This document shows, in pieces, positions 1-6,953 of a stretch of 36,324 bases of DNA. How positions within the stretch are numbered: position 1 is the stretch's first letter; the number at the start of each line of letters is the position of its first letter. Position numbers and translations under genes: made by a program. The stretch spans positions 1 through 36,324 of the forward strand of contig JAUNFZ010000026.1 in the NCBI GenBank assembly GCA_030524785.1, in the 5' to 3' direction. The notes beneath the pieces are model-generated. The model saw only the letters and a list, made by a program, of their open reading frames with translations, had not been told where the DNA came from and did no database searches. Source of the DNA: Eubacteriales bacterium (lineage in GTDB: Bacteria; Bacillota; Clostridia; Lachnospirales; Lachnospiraceae).

Positions 1-104
1 ATAATGAGGACGGTAAAAACGGGGAGACTGTGGATAAAACTGCGGAAACTCAAGCTTTGCCTTTGATTGACTTATTTGAGAGGATCATGTATACTTTAGT
101 ATAA
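1..104 (+). CDS. Possible C-terminal tail of an upstream gene (partial)
   Basis: The frame beginning at base 3 is open from the window edge to a TAA at 102-104, giving about 33 residues (starts NEDGKNGETV, ends FERIMYTLV). The composition, a charged stretch followed by a short hydrophobic end, is compatible with a protein tail, but an open frame this short can arise by chance. The rex promoter lies inside its last 13 codons. The product cannot be recognised. Confidence 0.3.
   Translation, partial: NEDGKNGETVDKTAETQALPLIDLFERIMYTLV
67..95 (+). promoter_or_regulatory. Sigma-A promoter of rex
   Basis: TTGACT at 67-72 and TATACT at 90-95 are separated by exactly 17 bp, close to the vegetative consensus. 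The predicted transcript start is near 102, giving a leader of about 25 nt to the rex GTG at 128. The -10 lies in a short inverted repeat (TATAC/GTATA, 90-103), which could be a regulator site. I see no match to the classical TTGTTAA-type Rex operator. Confidence 0.7.
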
Positions 105-127
105 ATGGATATATCGGAGGTAATGCA

Positions 128-775
128 GTGGAGGAAAAGGAAATATCAAGGGCGGTCATCAAGCGTCTTCCCCGTTATTACCGCTATCTTGGAGAACTTC
201 TCGATAACGGTGTGGAAAGAATTTCCTCAAATGAACTGAGCGACCGTATGCAGGTGACTGCTTCTCAGATACGTCAGGATCTGAACAATTTTGGCGGGTT
301 CGGACAGCAGGGCTATGGATACAATGTGAAGTATCTTTACCATGAAATTGGAAAGATACTTGGCCTGGACAAAACCTATAATGTAATCATTGTCGGCGCC
401 GGAAATCTTGGACAGGCTCTTGCAAATTATGTGCGGTTTGAAAAAAGAGGCTTCCGTGTGATTGGAATGTTCGATGTAAACACGCAGTTGATAGGGAAAA
501 AGGTTCGCGGCATAGAGATCCGGATGTTGGACGAACTGATGCCTTTTCTGGCAGAAAACGATATTCAGATCGCTACGCTGACACTGCCGAAGTCGGCAGC
601 CGAGGAAGTTGCGGTAAAGCTTGTGGAGGGCGGAGTAAAAGCAATCTGGAATTTTGCCCATACAGATTTGAACCTGCCGGAGGATGTAGTGGTGGAGAAT
701 GTACATCTGTCGGAAAGCCTGATGCAGCTGTCGTATAATCTGACAAGCCGTCAGCGGGAAAAACATAAGAAGTAA
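128..775 (+). CDS. rex: Redox-sensing transcriptional repressor Rex
   Basis: Rex senses the NADH/NAD+ ratio and represses fermentation and respiration genes when NAD+ is high; it acts as a cytosolic homodimer. The 215-residue length is typical. Residues 1-80 form the winged helix, with the recognition segment SQIRQDLNNFGGFG at 46-59. The Rossmann domain follows, with GAGNLG at 90-95 as the dinucleotide loop, and a C-terminal domain-swap helix ends the protein. The start is a GTG with CGGAGG at 115-120, 7 nt upstream. A strong sigma-A promoter precedes it. Its place ahead of nicotinamide nucleotide repair (next gene) fits a redox theme. Identification is secure; the regulon is not visible here. 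Confidence 0.96.
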   Translation: MEEKEISRAVIKRLPRYYRYLGELLDNGVERISSNELSDRMQVTASQIRQDLNNFGGFGQQGYGYNVKYLYHEIGKILGLDKTYNVIIVGAGNLGQALANYVRFEKRGFRVIGMFDVNTQLIGKKVRGIEIRMLDELMPFLAENDIQIATLTLPKSAAEEVAVKLVEGGVKAIWNFAHTDLNLPEDVVVENVHLSESLMQLSYNLTSRQREKHKK

Positions 776-783
776 ACATAGAT

Positions 784-828
784 TGCGGCAGAACGGCAGT
801 GCAGCATTTGTACGGTCGCTCTGCCGCA
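784..828 (+). other. Inverted repeat between rex and nnrD
   Basis: TGCGGCAGA at 784-792 pairs perfectly with TCTGCCGCA at 820-828 around a 27-nt loop. No T-run follows directly, so it is not a standard terminator. It could be a processing or attenuation stem in the rex-nnrD transcript. The alternative ATG at 799 lies in its loop, which argues against that ATG as the nnrD start. Confidence 0.35.
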
Positions 829-861
829 GTTTACTGTGAAATCAGAGAGGAGGCGAAACGC

Positions 862-1719
862 GTGGAGTACGAATATCGTCCTGAAGATCTGTCGGCAGTG
901 CTGCCGCCAAGGAGGGCGGCTTCCCACAAGGGCACTTATGGAAGGGTGCTGGTAGCCGCAGGAAGCAAAAATATGTGCGGGGCGGCGTATCTCTCGGCAA
1001 AGGCCGCCTACAGAACCGGCGCAGGTCTTGTTTATATCTATACGGAAGAATGTAACCGCGTCATTCTGCAGCAGCTTTTGCCGGAAGCTGTGCTCATCAC
1101 GTACGAGCCGGAGAACTGGAGCAGGGAAGCTCTTAAGGAGGCGCTTAAGGAGAAGGATGCGCTGGTGGCCGGACCGGGGTTTGGCACGGGACCGGGGAAG
1201 AAAGAGATCCTTGAGGCGCTGCTTGGCGCGGCAGAGATCCCCTGCGTGCTTGATGCAGACGCGCTGAATTTGCTGGCGGATGATACAGGGATGTTGAAAA
1301 AGGCAAAAGGACCTGTAATCGTTACGCCTCATCCTGGGGAAATGAAGCGCCTAAGCGGCGTACCGCCCGCATCAATCAAAGAATACCCGGCGCAGACGGC
1401 GCTGGCCTTTTCCAGGGCATGGGGCGTCGTCACCGTTTTGAAAAATGAAAGAACGGTGGTCAGCAATGGAACAGACTGTTCCTTTAATACTTCCGGAAAT
1501 CATGGGATGGCCACCGCAGGAAGCGGCGATGTGCTCTCGGGTGTGATTGGTGCGCTGCTTGCACAGAAAATGACGGCTTTTGAGGCGGCAAAGCTTGGCG
1601 TTTATATACACGGGCTGGCAGGAGACGCCGCCAGGGCGGAACGCGGGGCGTATTCCATGATGGCCGGCGACATCCTGGAACATATTTTATACAAAACAGA
1701 CAGCCGGGATATGGCATAA
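862..1719 (+). CDS. nnrD: ADP/ATP-dependent NAD(P)H-hydrate dehydratase
   Basis: This enzyme dehydrates damaged (S)-NAD(P)HX back to NAD(P)H using ADP or ATP. It belongs to the ribokinase-fold YjeF C-terminal family. Visible marks are HKGTYGRVLVAAGS near residue 22, the TPHPGEM motif, and the catalytic/nucleotide loop GSGD at about 220-223 within GNHGMATAGSGDVLSG. I place the start at GTG 862 because GAGAGGAGG (845-853) sits 8 nt before it; the in-frame ATG at 799 has no such site. This gives 285 residues. The N-terminal YjeF epimerase domain found in bifunctional Nnr proteins is absent, so an epimerase must be encoded elsewhere or be dispensable. It sits 15 nt before alr, a common Firmicute arrangement. 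Confidence 0.9.
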   Translation: MEYEYRPEDLSAVLPPRRAASHKGTYGRVLVAAGSKNMCGAAYLSAKAAYRTGAGLVYIYTEECNRVILQQLLPEAVLITYEPENWSREALKEALKEKDALVAGPGFGTGPGKKEILEALLGAAEIPCVLDADALNLLADDTGMLKKAKGPVIVTPHPGEMKRLSGVPPASIKEYPAQTALAFSRAWGVVTVLKNERTVVSNGTDCSFNTSGNHGMATAGSGDVLSGVIGALLAQKMTAFEAAKLGVYIHGLAGDAARAERGAYSMMAGDILEHILYKTDSRDMA

Positions 1720-1734
1720 AATGAGGAGGACGTT

Positions 1735-2904
1735 ATGAAAAAATACAGCAGAGTGTACGCTCAGATAGACCTGGACGCAGTATTGTTTAACTTTGAATCC
1801 ATGCGCAGAAATATTTCGCCTGAAACGAAGATGCTCGCAGTGGTAAAGGCGGATGGATACGGCCACGGCGCGGTGCCCATTGCACGCCTCATGGAGGACT
1901 ATGACTACATCTGGGGATTTGCGGCGGCCACAGCCGAGGAAGCCCTTGAGCTTCGGTCGGCCGGTATCAGAAAGCCTGTATTGATTCTAGGCTACGTGTT
2001 TGAGGAGCACTATAAAGAGCTGGTGAAAGAGGATATCCGCCCGGTGGTTTTTCAGTATGATATGGCCCGAAAGCTTTCAGAAGAAGCGGTAAAACAGAAC
2101 CGGCGGACAGCAGTGCATATCGGCCTTGATACAGGGATGACGCGCATCGGGTTTGCGGATAATGAGGAAAGCCTGCAGACCATAAAGAAGATTGCAAAGC
2201 TTCCGAATCTCGTGATCGAAGGGATGTTTACCCATTTTGCAAAGGCGGATGAGACCGACAAGACCCATGCAGAGGGCCAGCTTGCAAGGTATCTTGCCTT
2301 TGCGGACAAGCTTTGGAAAGAGGGGGTCAGGATTCCTGTCCGCCATTGTTCCAACAGCGCGGGAATCATTGATATGAAACAGGCAAACCTTGATATGGTA
2401 AGGGCGGGCATCAGCATTTACGGCATTTATCCTTCGTCAGAAGTGGAAAAGAGAAATGTTCCATTAAAGCCGGTGATGCAGTTAAAGAGCCATATCTCGT
2501 ACATAAAGGACGTGCCGGCGGGCGTGTCCGTCAGCTACGGAGGCACCTTTGTGACAAAAAGGCAAAGCCGCATTGCCACGATTCCCGTAGGGTATGCAGA
2601 CGGATATCCGAGGCTTCTGTCAAATAAGGGCAGAGTTCTGATCTGCAAAAAGAGCGCGCCGATCCTTGGACGGATCTGTATGGATCAGTTTATGGTGGAC
2701 GTGACGGATATACCGGAGGCCAGACAGCTTGGAGAAGTTACCCTTCTTGGATGTGATGGCGGAGAAAATCTGCCGGTGGAGGAGCTTAGCGAACTCTGCG
2801 GCCGCTTTCCCTATGAATTTGTGTGCGGTATCAGCAAGCGCGTGCCCAGAGTTTATATTCGAAACGGACAGGTGTCGGAACAGAAAGATTTTTTTAACGT
2901 ATAG
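1735..2904 (+). CDS. alr: Alanine racemase
   Basis: This PLP enzyme interconverts L- and D-alanine and supplies D-Ala for peptidoglycan. The PLP lysine is K38 in VVKADGYGHG. The second catalytic base is Y268 in VSYGGTF, followed by the conserved PVGYADGYPR strand. The N-terminal TIM barrel (to about residue 240) and C-terminal beta domain are complete, and 389 residues is normal. The start ATG has GAGGAGG upstream (1723-1729). It is probably cotranscribed with nnrD. The mazF gene follows 79 nt downstream, echoing the Bacillus alr-ndoAI-ndoA order but without the antitoxin. Confidence 0.97.
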   Translation: MKKYSRVYAQIDLDAVLFNFESMRRNISPETKMLAVVKADGYGHGAVPIARLMEDYDYIWGFAAATAEEALELRSAGIRKPVLILGYVFEEHYKELVKEDIRPVVFQYDMARKLSEEAVKQNRRTAVHIGLDTGMTRIGFADNEESLQTIKKIAKLPNLVIEGMFTHFAKADETDKTHAEGQLARYLAFADKLWKEGVRIPVRHCSNSAGIIDMKQANLDMVRAGISIYGIYPSSEVEKRNVPLKPVMQLKSHISYIKDVPAGVSVSYGGTFVTKRQSRIATIPVGYADGYPRLLSNKGRVLICKKSAPILGRICMDQFMVDVTDIPEARQLGEVTLLGCDGGENLPVEELSELCGRFPYEFVCGISKRVPRVYIRNGQVSEQKDFFNV

Positions 2905-2983
2905 TAATCCTATAGCGCATATCCGATAAAAATTTGGAAATACTCCAGTCAGTATTCAGATTATTATATGGAGTGTGAAATGT

Positions 2984-3340
2984 GTGATTATCAGGCGAGG
3001 AGATATTTTTTATGCTGATTTACGTCCGGTCATCGGCTCGGAGCAGGGCGGTATACGCCCGGTGCTGGTGATACAGAATGATGTGGGAAACAAGCACAGC
3101 CCAACGGTGATTGTGGCGGCCATCACGTCAAAAATGAATAAAGCGAAGCTGCCCACGCATATAGGAATCGAGGCAAGCCATTACAATATCGTGAAGGATT
3201 CCGTGATTTTGCTGGAGCAGCTGCGCACAATTGACAAAAAACGGTTGAAGGATAAAGTGTGTCACCTGGATACTGCTATTTTGCGTCAGGTGGACCGGGC
3301 ACTGATGATCAGTCTGGAACTGGATACATACCCGTCTTGA
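2984..3340 (+). CDS. mazF: MazF/PemK-type endoribonuclease toxin (EndoA-like), no adjacent antitoxin
   Basis: This family comprises sequence-specific single-strand RNases that cleave mRNA. Family marks are [20 protein letters not shown] at the N-terminus, RPVLVIQND, the VIVAAITSK strand, and [18 protein letters not shown] choose GTG 2984 (118 residues) because GGAG at 2970-2973 is 10 nt upstream and the product then begins at the usual MII(R/K)RGDI. A GTG at 2975 would lie almost on the ribosome site. In Bacillus the equivalent ndoA follows ndoAI (antitoxin) after alr. Here the 79 bp between alr and this gene cannot encode an antitoxin, and none is seen in the window. It may act alone, or its antitoxin may be elsewhere. 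Confidence 0.92.
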   Translation: MIIRRGDIFYADLRPVIGSEQGGIRPVLVIQNDVGNKHSPTVIVAAITSKMNKAKLPTHIGIEASHYNIVKDSVILLEQLRTIDKKRLKDKVCHLDTAILRQVDRALMISLELDTYPS

Positions 3341-3365
3341 CGAAAACAATAATCAATGCTATATT
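3337..3365 (+). promoter_or_regulatory. Sigma-A promoter of the CBS-domain gene
   Basis: TTGACG at 3337-3342 and TATATT at 3360-3365 are 17 bp apart, each with five of six consensus bases. The -35 overlaps the mazF stop codon (TGA, 3338-3340). The predicted start near 3372 gives a leader of about 45 nt before the GTG at 3417. Confidence 0.6.
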
Positions 3366-3416
3366 TTATCATAGGCTGTTTCAGGATTTACGCAGAAGAA
3401 GAAAGGAAGAACAAAC

Positions 3417-4283
3417 GTGTTTAAGTCTTTTACGGGACGCCTTGCCAAGAAGCTGGGACGCAGCGGTTCCGGCTCAGAGGAGTATCTTGAGGACGAGATT
3501 ATCTCCATGGTGAACGAAGGCCATGAGCAGGGAGTTTTAAAGGCGGATGAAGCGCAGATGATCCAGAACATTTTTGAGTTTACGGATAAACAGGCTCAGG
3601 ATGTGATGACTCACCGGCGTAATATTATTGCCATAGACGGCATGACGAATCTTCGGGACGCGCTTGATTTTATGATTAACGATACCCATTCCAGATTTCC
3701 GGTGTATCTGGATCATCTGGACAATATTATCGGGATTTTGTTTCTGAAGGACGCTATGCGCTGCCACCGGAAAAATCAGTATGACGACTGGCTGATCAAG
3801 GATGTGCCGGAACTTTTGCGGCCGGCTGTGTTTATCCCGGAAACCCGCAATCTGAGCGCGTTGATTAAAAATATGCAGCAGAAGAAGCTGCAGATGGTGA
3901 TTGTCTCGGATGAATACGGACAGACAGCGGGGCTTGTGGCCATGGAAGACATTCTGGAGGAAATTGTTGGAAATATCCAGGATGAGTACGACGAAGATGA
4001 GACAATGATTGAAAAGCTGCCGGACGGAGATTTCCTGATCTCCGGTCTGGCGCCTCTTGATGAAGTTGGAAAGATGCTGGAAATTGACTTTGAGGGCGTC
4101 GATTTTGAGACTTTAAACGGATATCTGGTGGCAAAGCTTGACAAGATACCGTCGGAGGACGAACGCTCCGAGATTTTTGCCTGCGGATACAGTTTTCGTA
4201 TTTTAAGCGTTGCAAACAAGATTATCGAGCGGGTGCGGGCCCATAAGCTGCCCACGGAAACGACGGAAAAAACAGAAGAATAA
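3417..4283 (+). CDS. Soluble CorC/HlyC-like CBS-domain protein (hemolysin family, no DUF21)
   Basis: Residues about 60-185 form a CBS pair (first repeat around DVMTHRRNIIAIDG through LFLKDAM; second ending VAMEDILEEIVGNIQDE). Residues about 200-280 match the CorC/HlyC transporter-associated domain. The DUF21 membrane domain seen in full-length CNNM/YhdP-type proteins is absent and no membrane segment is visible, so this is a cytosolic form like enterobacterial CorC. CBS pairs usually bind adenosine nucleotides; a role in magnesium/cobalt homeostasis is inferred from the family only. The start is GTG 3417 with GGAAG 7 nt upstream. It has its own promoter, and yebC follows 18 nt after the stop. 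The 'hemolysin' name has little functional meaning. Confidence 0.88.
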   Translation: MFKSFTGRLAKKLGRSGSGSEEYLEDEIISMVNEGHEQGVLKADEAQMIQNIFEFTDKQAQDVMTHRRNIIAIDGMTNLRDALDFMINDTHSRFPVYLDHLDNIIGILFLKDAMRCHRKNQYDDWLIKDVPELLRPAVFIPETRNLSALIKNMQQKKLQMVIVSDEYGQTAGLVAMEDILEEIVGNIQDEYDEDETMIEKLPDGDFLISGLAPLDEVGKMLEIDFEGVDFETLNGYLVAKLDKIPSEDERSEIFACGYSFRILSVANKIIERVRAHKLPTETTEKTEE

Positions 4284-4301
4284 AGGGAGAGAGGATCACA
4301 T

Positions 4302-5030
4302 ATGTCAGGACATTCTAAATTTGCAAACATCAAACATAAGAAGGAAAAAAATGATGCTGCCAAAGGGAAAATTTTTACCATCATCGGCCGTGAAATCGCC
4401 GTTGCGGTAAAGGAAGGCGGCGCTGACCCGGCGAATAACAGCAAGCTGCGTGACGTCATCGCAAAAGCAAAAGCAAATAATATGCCGAACGATACGATTG
4501 ACCGCGGCATCAAAAAAGCAGCGGGCGACGACGGCAGCGTAAATTATGAACATGTTTCTTATGAAGGCTACGGTCCAAACGGAATTGCGATTATCGTAGA
4601 GGCACTGACCGACAATAAGAACCGTACGGCGGCAAACGTCAGAAGCGCTTTCACGAAAGGCGGCGGAAGCATCGGCACCCAGGGCTGCGTGTCCTACAGC
4701 TTTGACCAGAAGGGTCAGATCATTATCGACAGAGAAGAATGTGATATGGAAGCAGACGATCTGATGATGATGGCTCTTGACGCGGGGGCGGAAGACTTTT
4801 CAGAGGAAGACGACAGCTTCGAGATCATCACGGCGCCGGAAGATTTCAGCATGGTTCGGGAAGCTCTGGAGAAAGAAGGAATTTCTATGGCCTCGGCGGA
4901 GATTACCATGATTCCTCAGAACTATGTGGCGCTGACAGACGAGACCGCTCTAAAGAATCTTCAGAGAACCCTGGATCTTTTGGATGAAGATGATGATGTA
5001 CAGAATGTGTATACAAATCTGGAGGAATAA
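4302..5030 (+). CDS. yebC: YebC/PmpR/TACO1 family protein
   Basis: The protein starts [20 protein letters not shown] and continues [12 protein letters not shown] and [18 protein letters not shown], all hallmarks of the family, with the usual three-domain length of about 240 residues. Family members have been described as transcription regulators (PmpR) and as translation factors that help ribosomes through proline-rich stretches (mitochondrial TACO1, bacterial YebC). Which applies here cannot be decided from sequence. GAGAGG lies 7 nt before the ATG. The gene is followed after 2 nt by the CFI-box gene, whose ribosome site lies inside yebC, so the two are probably translationally coupled. Confidence 0.95.
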   Translation: MSGHSKFANIKHKKEKNDAAKGKIFTIIGREIAVAVKEGGADPANNSKLRDVIAKAKANNMPNDTIDRGIKKAAGDDGSVNYEHVSYEGYGPNGIAIIVEALTDNKNRTAANVRSAFTKGGGSIGTQGCVSYSFDQKGQIIIDREECDMEADDLMMMALDAGAEDFSEEDDSFEIITAPEDFSMVREALEKEGISMASAEITMIPQNYVALTDETALKNLQRTLDLLDEDDDVQNVYTNLEE

Positions 5031-5032
5031 TT

Positions 5033-5815
5033 ATGGAGAACGTATATCTGACCGCTCTGCATGGGATGGAGGGAATGTTTCCGGCGGTAGTAAAGCCTTC
5101 CGAGACCTTTAAAAAGAGCAGTTACGGCAATCAGTTCCGCGGCTATTATGAAGAAAAGCTTCCGGTGTTTGAAGCGCTCGAGGAAGGATATAATAATGCA
5201 TTAGACAAGGAACAGTACATTTTGAATATGGCGGAAGCACTGGTACAGCCGGCAGCCGGCAAAATCAGTGCCGTTACCAAACGCGGCAAGCAGGAAGGCA
5301 TGTTGGTGGATTACAATATGTTTATTGTGGTGTACGTTCTGCCATCCATTCTGGAATTTAAGGGAAACAGTTCCAGACCTCTTGCGGATCAGATATTAGC
5401 ATGCTGGAAGCAGCAGTTTCCCAAGGCAAATCTTTCTGCGGCTTCCTTCGAGGACATAGAGGCCGGGTTCCATAAGAAATGGTGTTATATCACGACAGCT
5501 GTGTGCGAAACCTTTGGAAAGCCGGATAACTGTTATGAGCTGACGGTGCTTCGAAATTACAGAGACGGCTATCTGATGAGCCAGCCGGAGGGAGAAGAAA
5601 TCATCCGGGAGTATTATGATGTGGCGCCTACCATCGTAAAACGAATCAATAAAAGGCCGGATAAAAAGGCAATCTACCGTAATCTCTGGGATACATATCT
5701 TGCGCCCTGTATTACGATGATTGAAAATGATGAAAATGAGTCCTGCAAGGAACTGTATATGAAAATGGTTCGTGACCTGCAGGAAAAATACTTTTACGAC
5801 AGCTATACATCCTGA
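5033..5815 (+). CDS. CFI-box domain protein of unknown function
   Basis: A 260-residue protein with no signal peptide or membrane segment. Residues about 150-190 carry CYITTAVC (starting at C151), then GKPDNCYELTVLRNYRDGYL and, after a gap, EYYDVAPTIVKRI. This resembles the CFI-box motif (C-F/Y-I-A/T-T-A plus a downstream Cys and an L-R-x-x-R-D segment), usually found at the C-termini of varied bacterial proteins. The conserved cysteines may bind metal or form a bond, but no function is established. The preceding 150 residues match nothing I can name. Its GGAGG (5021-5025) lies in the 3' end of yebC, implying coexpression. A terminator follows 13 nt after the stop. Confidence 0.75.
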   Translation: MENVYLTALHGMEGMFPAVVKPSETFKKSSYGNQFRGYYEEKLPVFEALEEGYNNALDKEQYILNMAEALVQPAAGKISAVTKRGKQEGMLVDYNMFIVVYVLPSILEFKGNSSRPLADQILACWKQQFPKANLSAASFEDIEAGFHKKWCYITTAVCETFGKPDNCYELTVLRNYRDGYLMSQPEGEEIIREYYDVAPTIVKRINKRPDKKAIYRNLWDTYLAPCITMIENDENESCKELYMKMVRDLQEKYFYDSYTS

Positions 5816-5828
5816 GAATTGTCCGCTG

Positions 5829-5866
5829 CAGCGTGCGAAGGAAATGATTCCTCTGCACGCTGTTTT
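5829..5866 (+). terminator. Rho-independent terminator after the yebC operon
   Basis: CAGCGTGC (5829-5836) pairs with GCACGCTG (5855-5862), and AGGAA (5839-5843) with TTCCT (5848-5852) around the loop ATGA. TTTT follows at 5863-5866. It closes the corC-like/yebC/CFI-box unit. Confidence 0.8.
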
Positions 5867-5943
5867 GCCGTGCTGTATTCGAATAATCCGAACCTTTTTC
5901 GGTCATACTGTCTTTATGATGATGTGAGGGAAAGGGGCAGCGC

Positions 5944-6711
5944 ATGAAAATGAAAAGGGTACAGGAAACGGACGAAAAAGCCAGCGTGGGAGCCGGCAGG
6001 GAGAGCAATAAAGAAACCGGCGGAACCGGCAAAGAAAGCAACAAAGAGGCCGGAAAAGAAGACGGTAAAGAAACGGACCGCGAAAAGACGCGGGAGGAGA
6101 TTAAGGATTTCGGCCAGGTGACGCTGAATCACAAAATCCATCTGATTACAATTATCGGTGAGATAGAGGGGCACGAGTGTCTGCCGGCAAATTCCAAAAC
6201 GACAAAGTACGAGCATATTTTGCCTCAGCTGGCTGCCATCGAGGACAGCAAGGAGATTGAAGGGGTACTGATTTTGCTGAACACTGTGGGCGGTGACGTG
6301 GAAGCCGGCCTTGCCATAGCGGAAATGATTGCATCTTTAAGCAAACCGACGGTTTCGCTGGTGCTGGGCGGCAGTCATTCCATAGGAGTTCCGATTGCAG
6401 TCTCCGCAGACTATTCTTATATTGTAGCGACCGGCACTATGGTGATTCATCCGGTTCGCATGAGCGGCACTGTAATTGGTGCGCCTCAGACATACGATTA
6501 CTTTAAGCAGATGCAGGATCGGATCCTTGGATTTATTTCCTCCCACTGCAGGGCAAAACGCTCCCGGCTGGAAGAACTGATGCTGGATACCGGGATGCTG
6601 ACAAAAGATCTGGGTACGATTCTGGTTGGAAAACAGGCGGTGGAGGAAGGGATTATTAATCAGGTGGGCGGCATCAGCGACGCTATGAAAAAAATTCACA
6701 GCCTGATTTAA
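5944..6711 (+). CDS. tepA: ClpP-fold serine protease, TepA-like
   Basis: Residues about 60-250 show the ClpP/crotonase fold. The likely nucleophile is S146 in GGSHSIGVP (the position of ASMG in ClpP) and the likely base is H169 in MVIHPVRM; the [22 protein letters not shown] strand-helix is typical. Bacillus TepA was named for stimulating protein export, but its substrates are unclear. The first 55 residues are a Lys/Glu-rich, probably disordered extension with two ESNKE(T/A)G repeats. No signal peptide is visible, so it should be cytosolic. AAGGGG precedes the ATG; a second ATG two codons on is possible. In Bacillus tepA also lies near the spoIIIE-type translocase gene, as here with ftsK. 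Confidence 0.88.
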   Translation: MKMKRVQETDEKASVGAGRESNKETGGTGKESNKEAGKEDGKETDREKTREEIKDFGQVTLNHKIHLITIIGEIEGHECLPANSKTTKYEHILPQLAAIEDSKEIEGVLILLNTVGGDVEAGLAIAEMIASLSKPTVSLVLGGSHSIGVPIAVSADYSYIVATGTMVIHPVRMSGTVIGAPQTYDYFKQMQDRILGFISSHCRAKRSRLEELMLDTGMLTKDLGTILVGKQAVEEGIINQVGGISDAMKKIHSLI

Positions 6712-6714
6712 TAT

Positions 6715-6743
6715 TTGTATCTCGCCCCAAAATATGATACAAT
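6715..6743 (+). promoter_or_regulatory. Sigma-A promoter ahead of the structured intergenic region
   Basis: TTGTAT (6715-6720) and TACAAT (6738-6743) are 17 bp apart, with four and five consensus bases. The predicted start is near 6750, three bases before the outer stem of the fold at 6753-6867. It could drive a non-coding RNA, the uppP leader, or both. Confidence 0.5.
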
Positions 6744-6749
6744 GTTCGA

Positions 6750-6953
6750 AAAGGGCAGAGCCAAGGCGCCGCAGACATCCCTGCAAGCTTGCTTGGCAGG
6801 GATGGACTGCGGCGGATTGGGGAGCGAAGCGAGCTCGTTAAATCTTTGATTTGACGAGCCTCTGCCCGTAGCCACGCCCTGCTTGCAGGGGCGTTTGTCA
6901 GATTTGAGTTTCATAGGGCGCAAGCCCGTGACCGAAAAAAGCGGCAGCTTTTT
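6750..6953 (+). ncRNA. Candidate structured non-coding RNA or long uppP leader
   Basis: An outer stem, GGGCAGAG (6753-6760) with CTCTGCCC (6860-6867), closes two arms. Arm A (6767-6814) has 8 bp plus 9 bp (CATCCCTGC with GCAGGGATG) separated by a small internal loop. Arm B (6833-6859) has 12 bp (one G-U) around a TTT loop and abuts the outer stem, giving a three-way junction. A further hairpin, ACGCCCTGC with GCAGGGGCGT (one bulge), lies at 6874-6894. The hairpin AAAAAGC-GGCA-GCTTTTT at 6936-6953 could end transcription. There is no convincing ORF. I do not recognise the family. It could instead be a dispersed palindromic repeat rather than a functional RNA. Confidence 0.45.

Noticed and set aside
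3776-4513. Ser-rich minus-strand frame spanning the CBS gene and yebC
   Set aside because: It crosses two well-supported genes in antisense, and the Ser-rich composition reflects the complement of Glu/Asp-rich coding sequence.
5881-5911. Sporulation-type promoter (GAATAAT, then CATACTGT) before tepA
   Set aside because: The spacer is 16 bp and the -35 match to sigma-E is poor; no sigma-A pair fits either, so I do not annotate a promoter here.
6744-6867. tRNA-like gene suggested by GTTCGAA at 6744-6750
   Set aside because: The T-loop-like heptamer has no flanking T-stem, anticodon arm or acceptor stem; the fold downstream is a different three-way junction.
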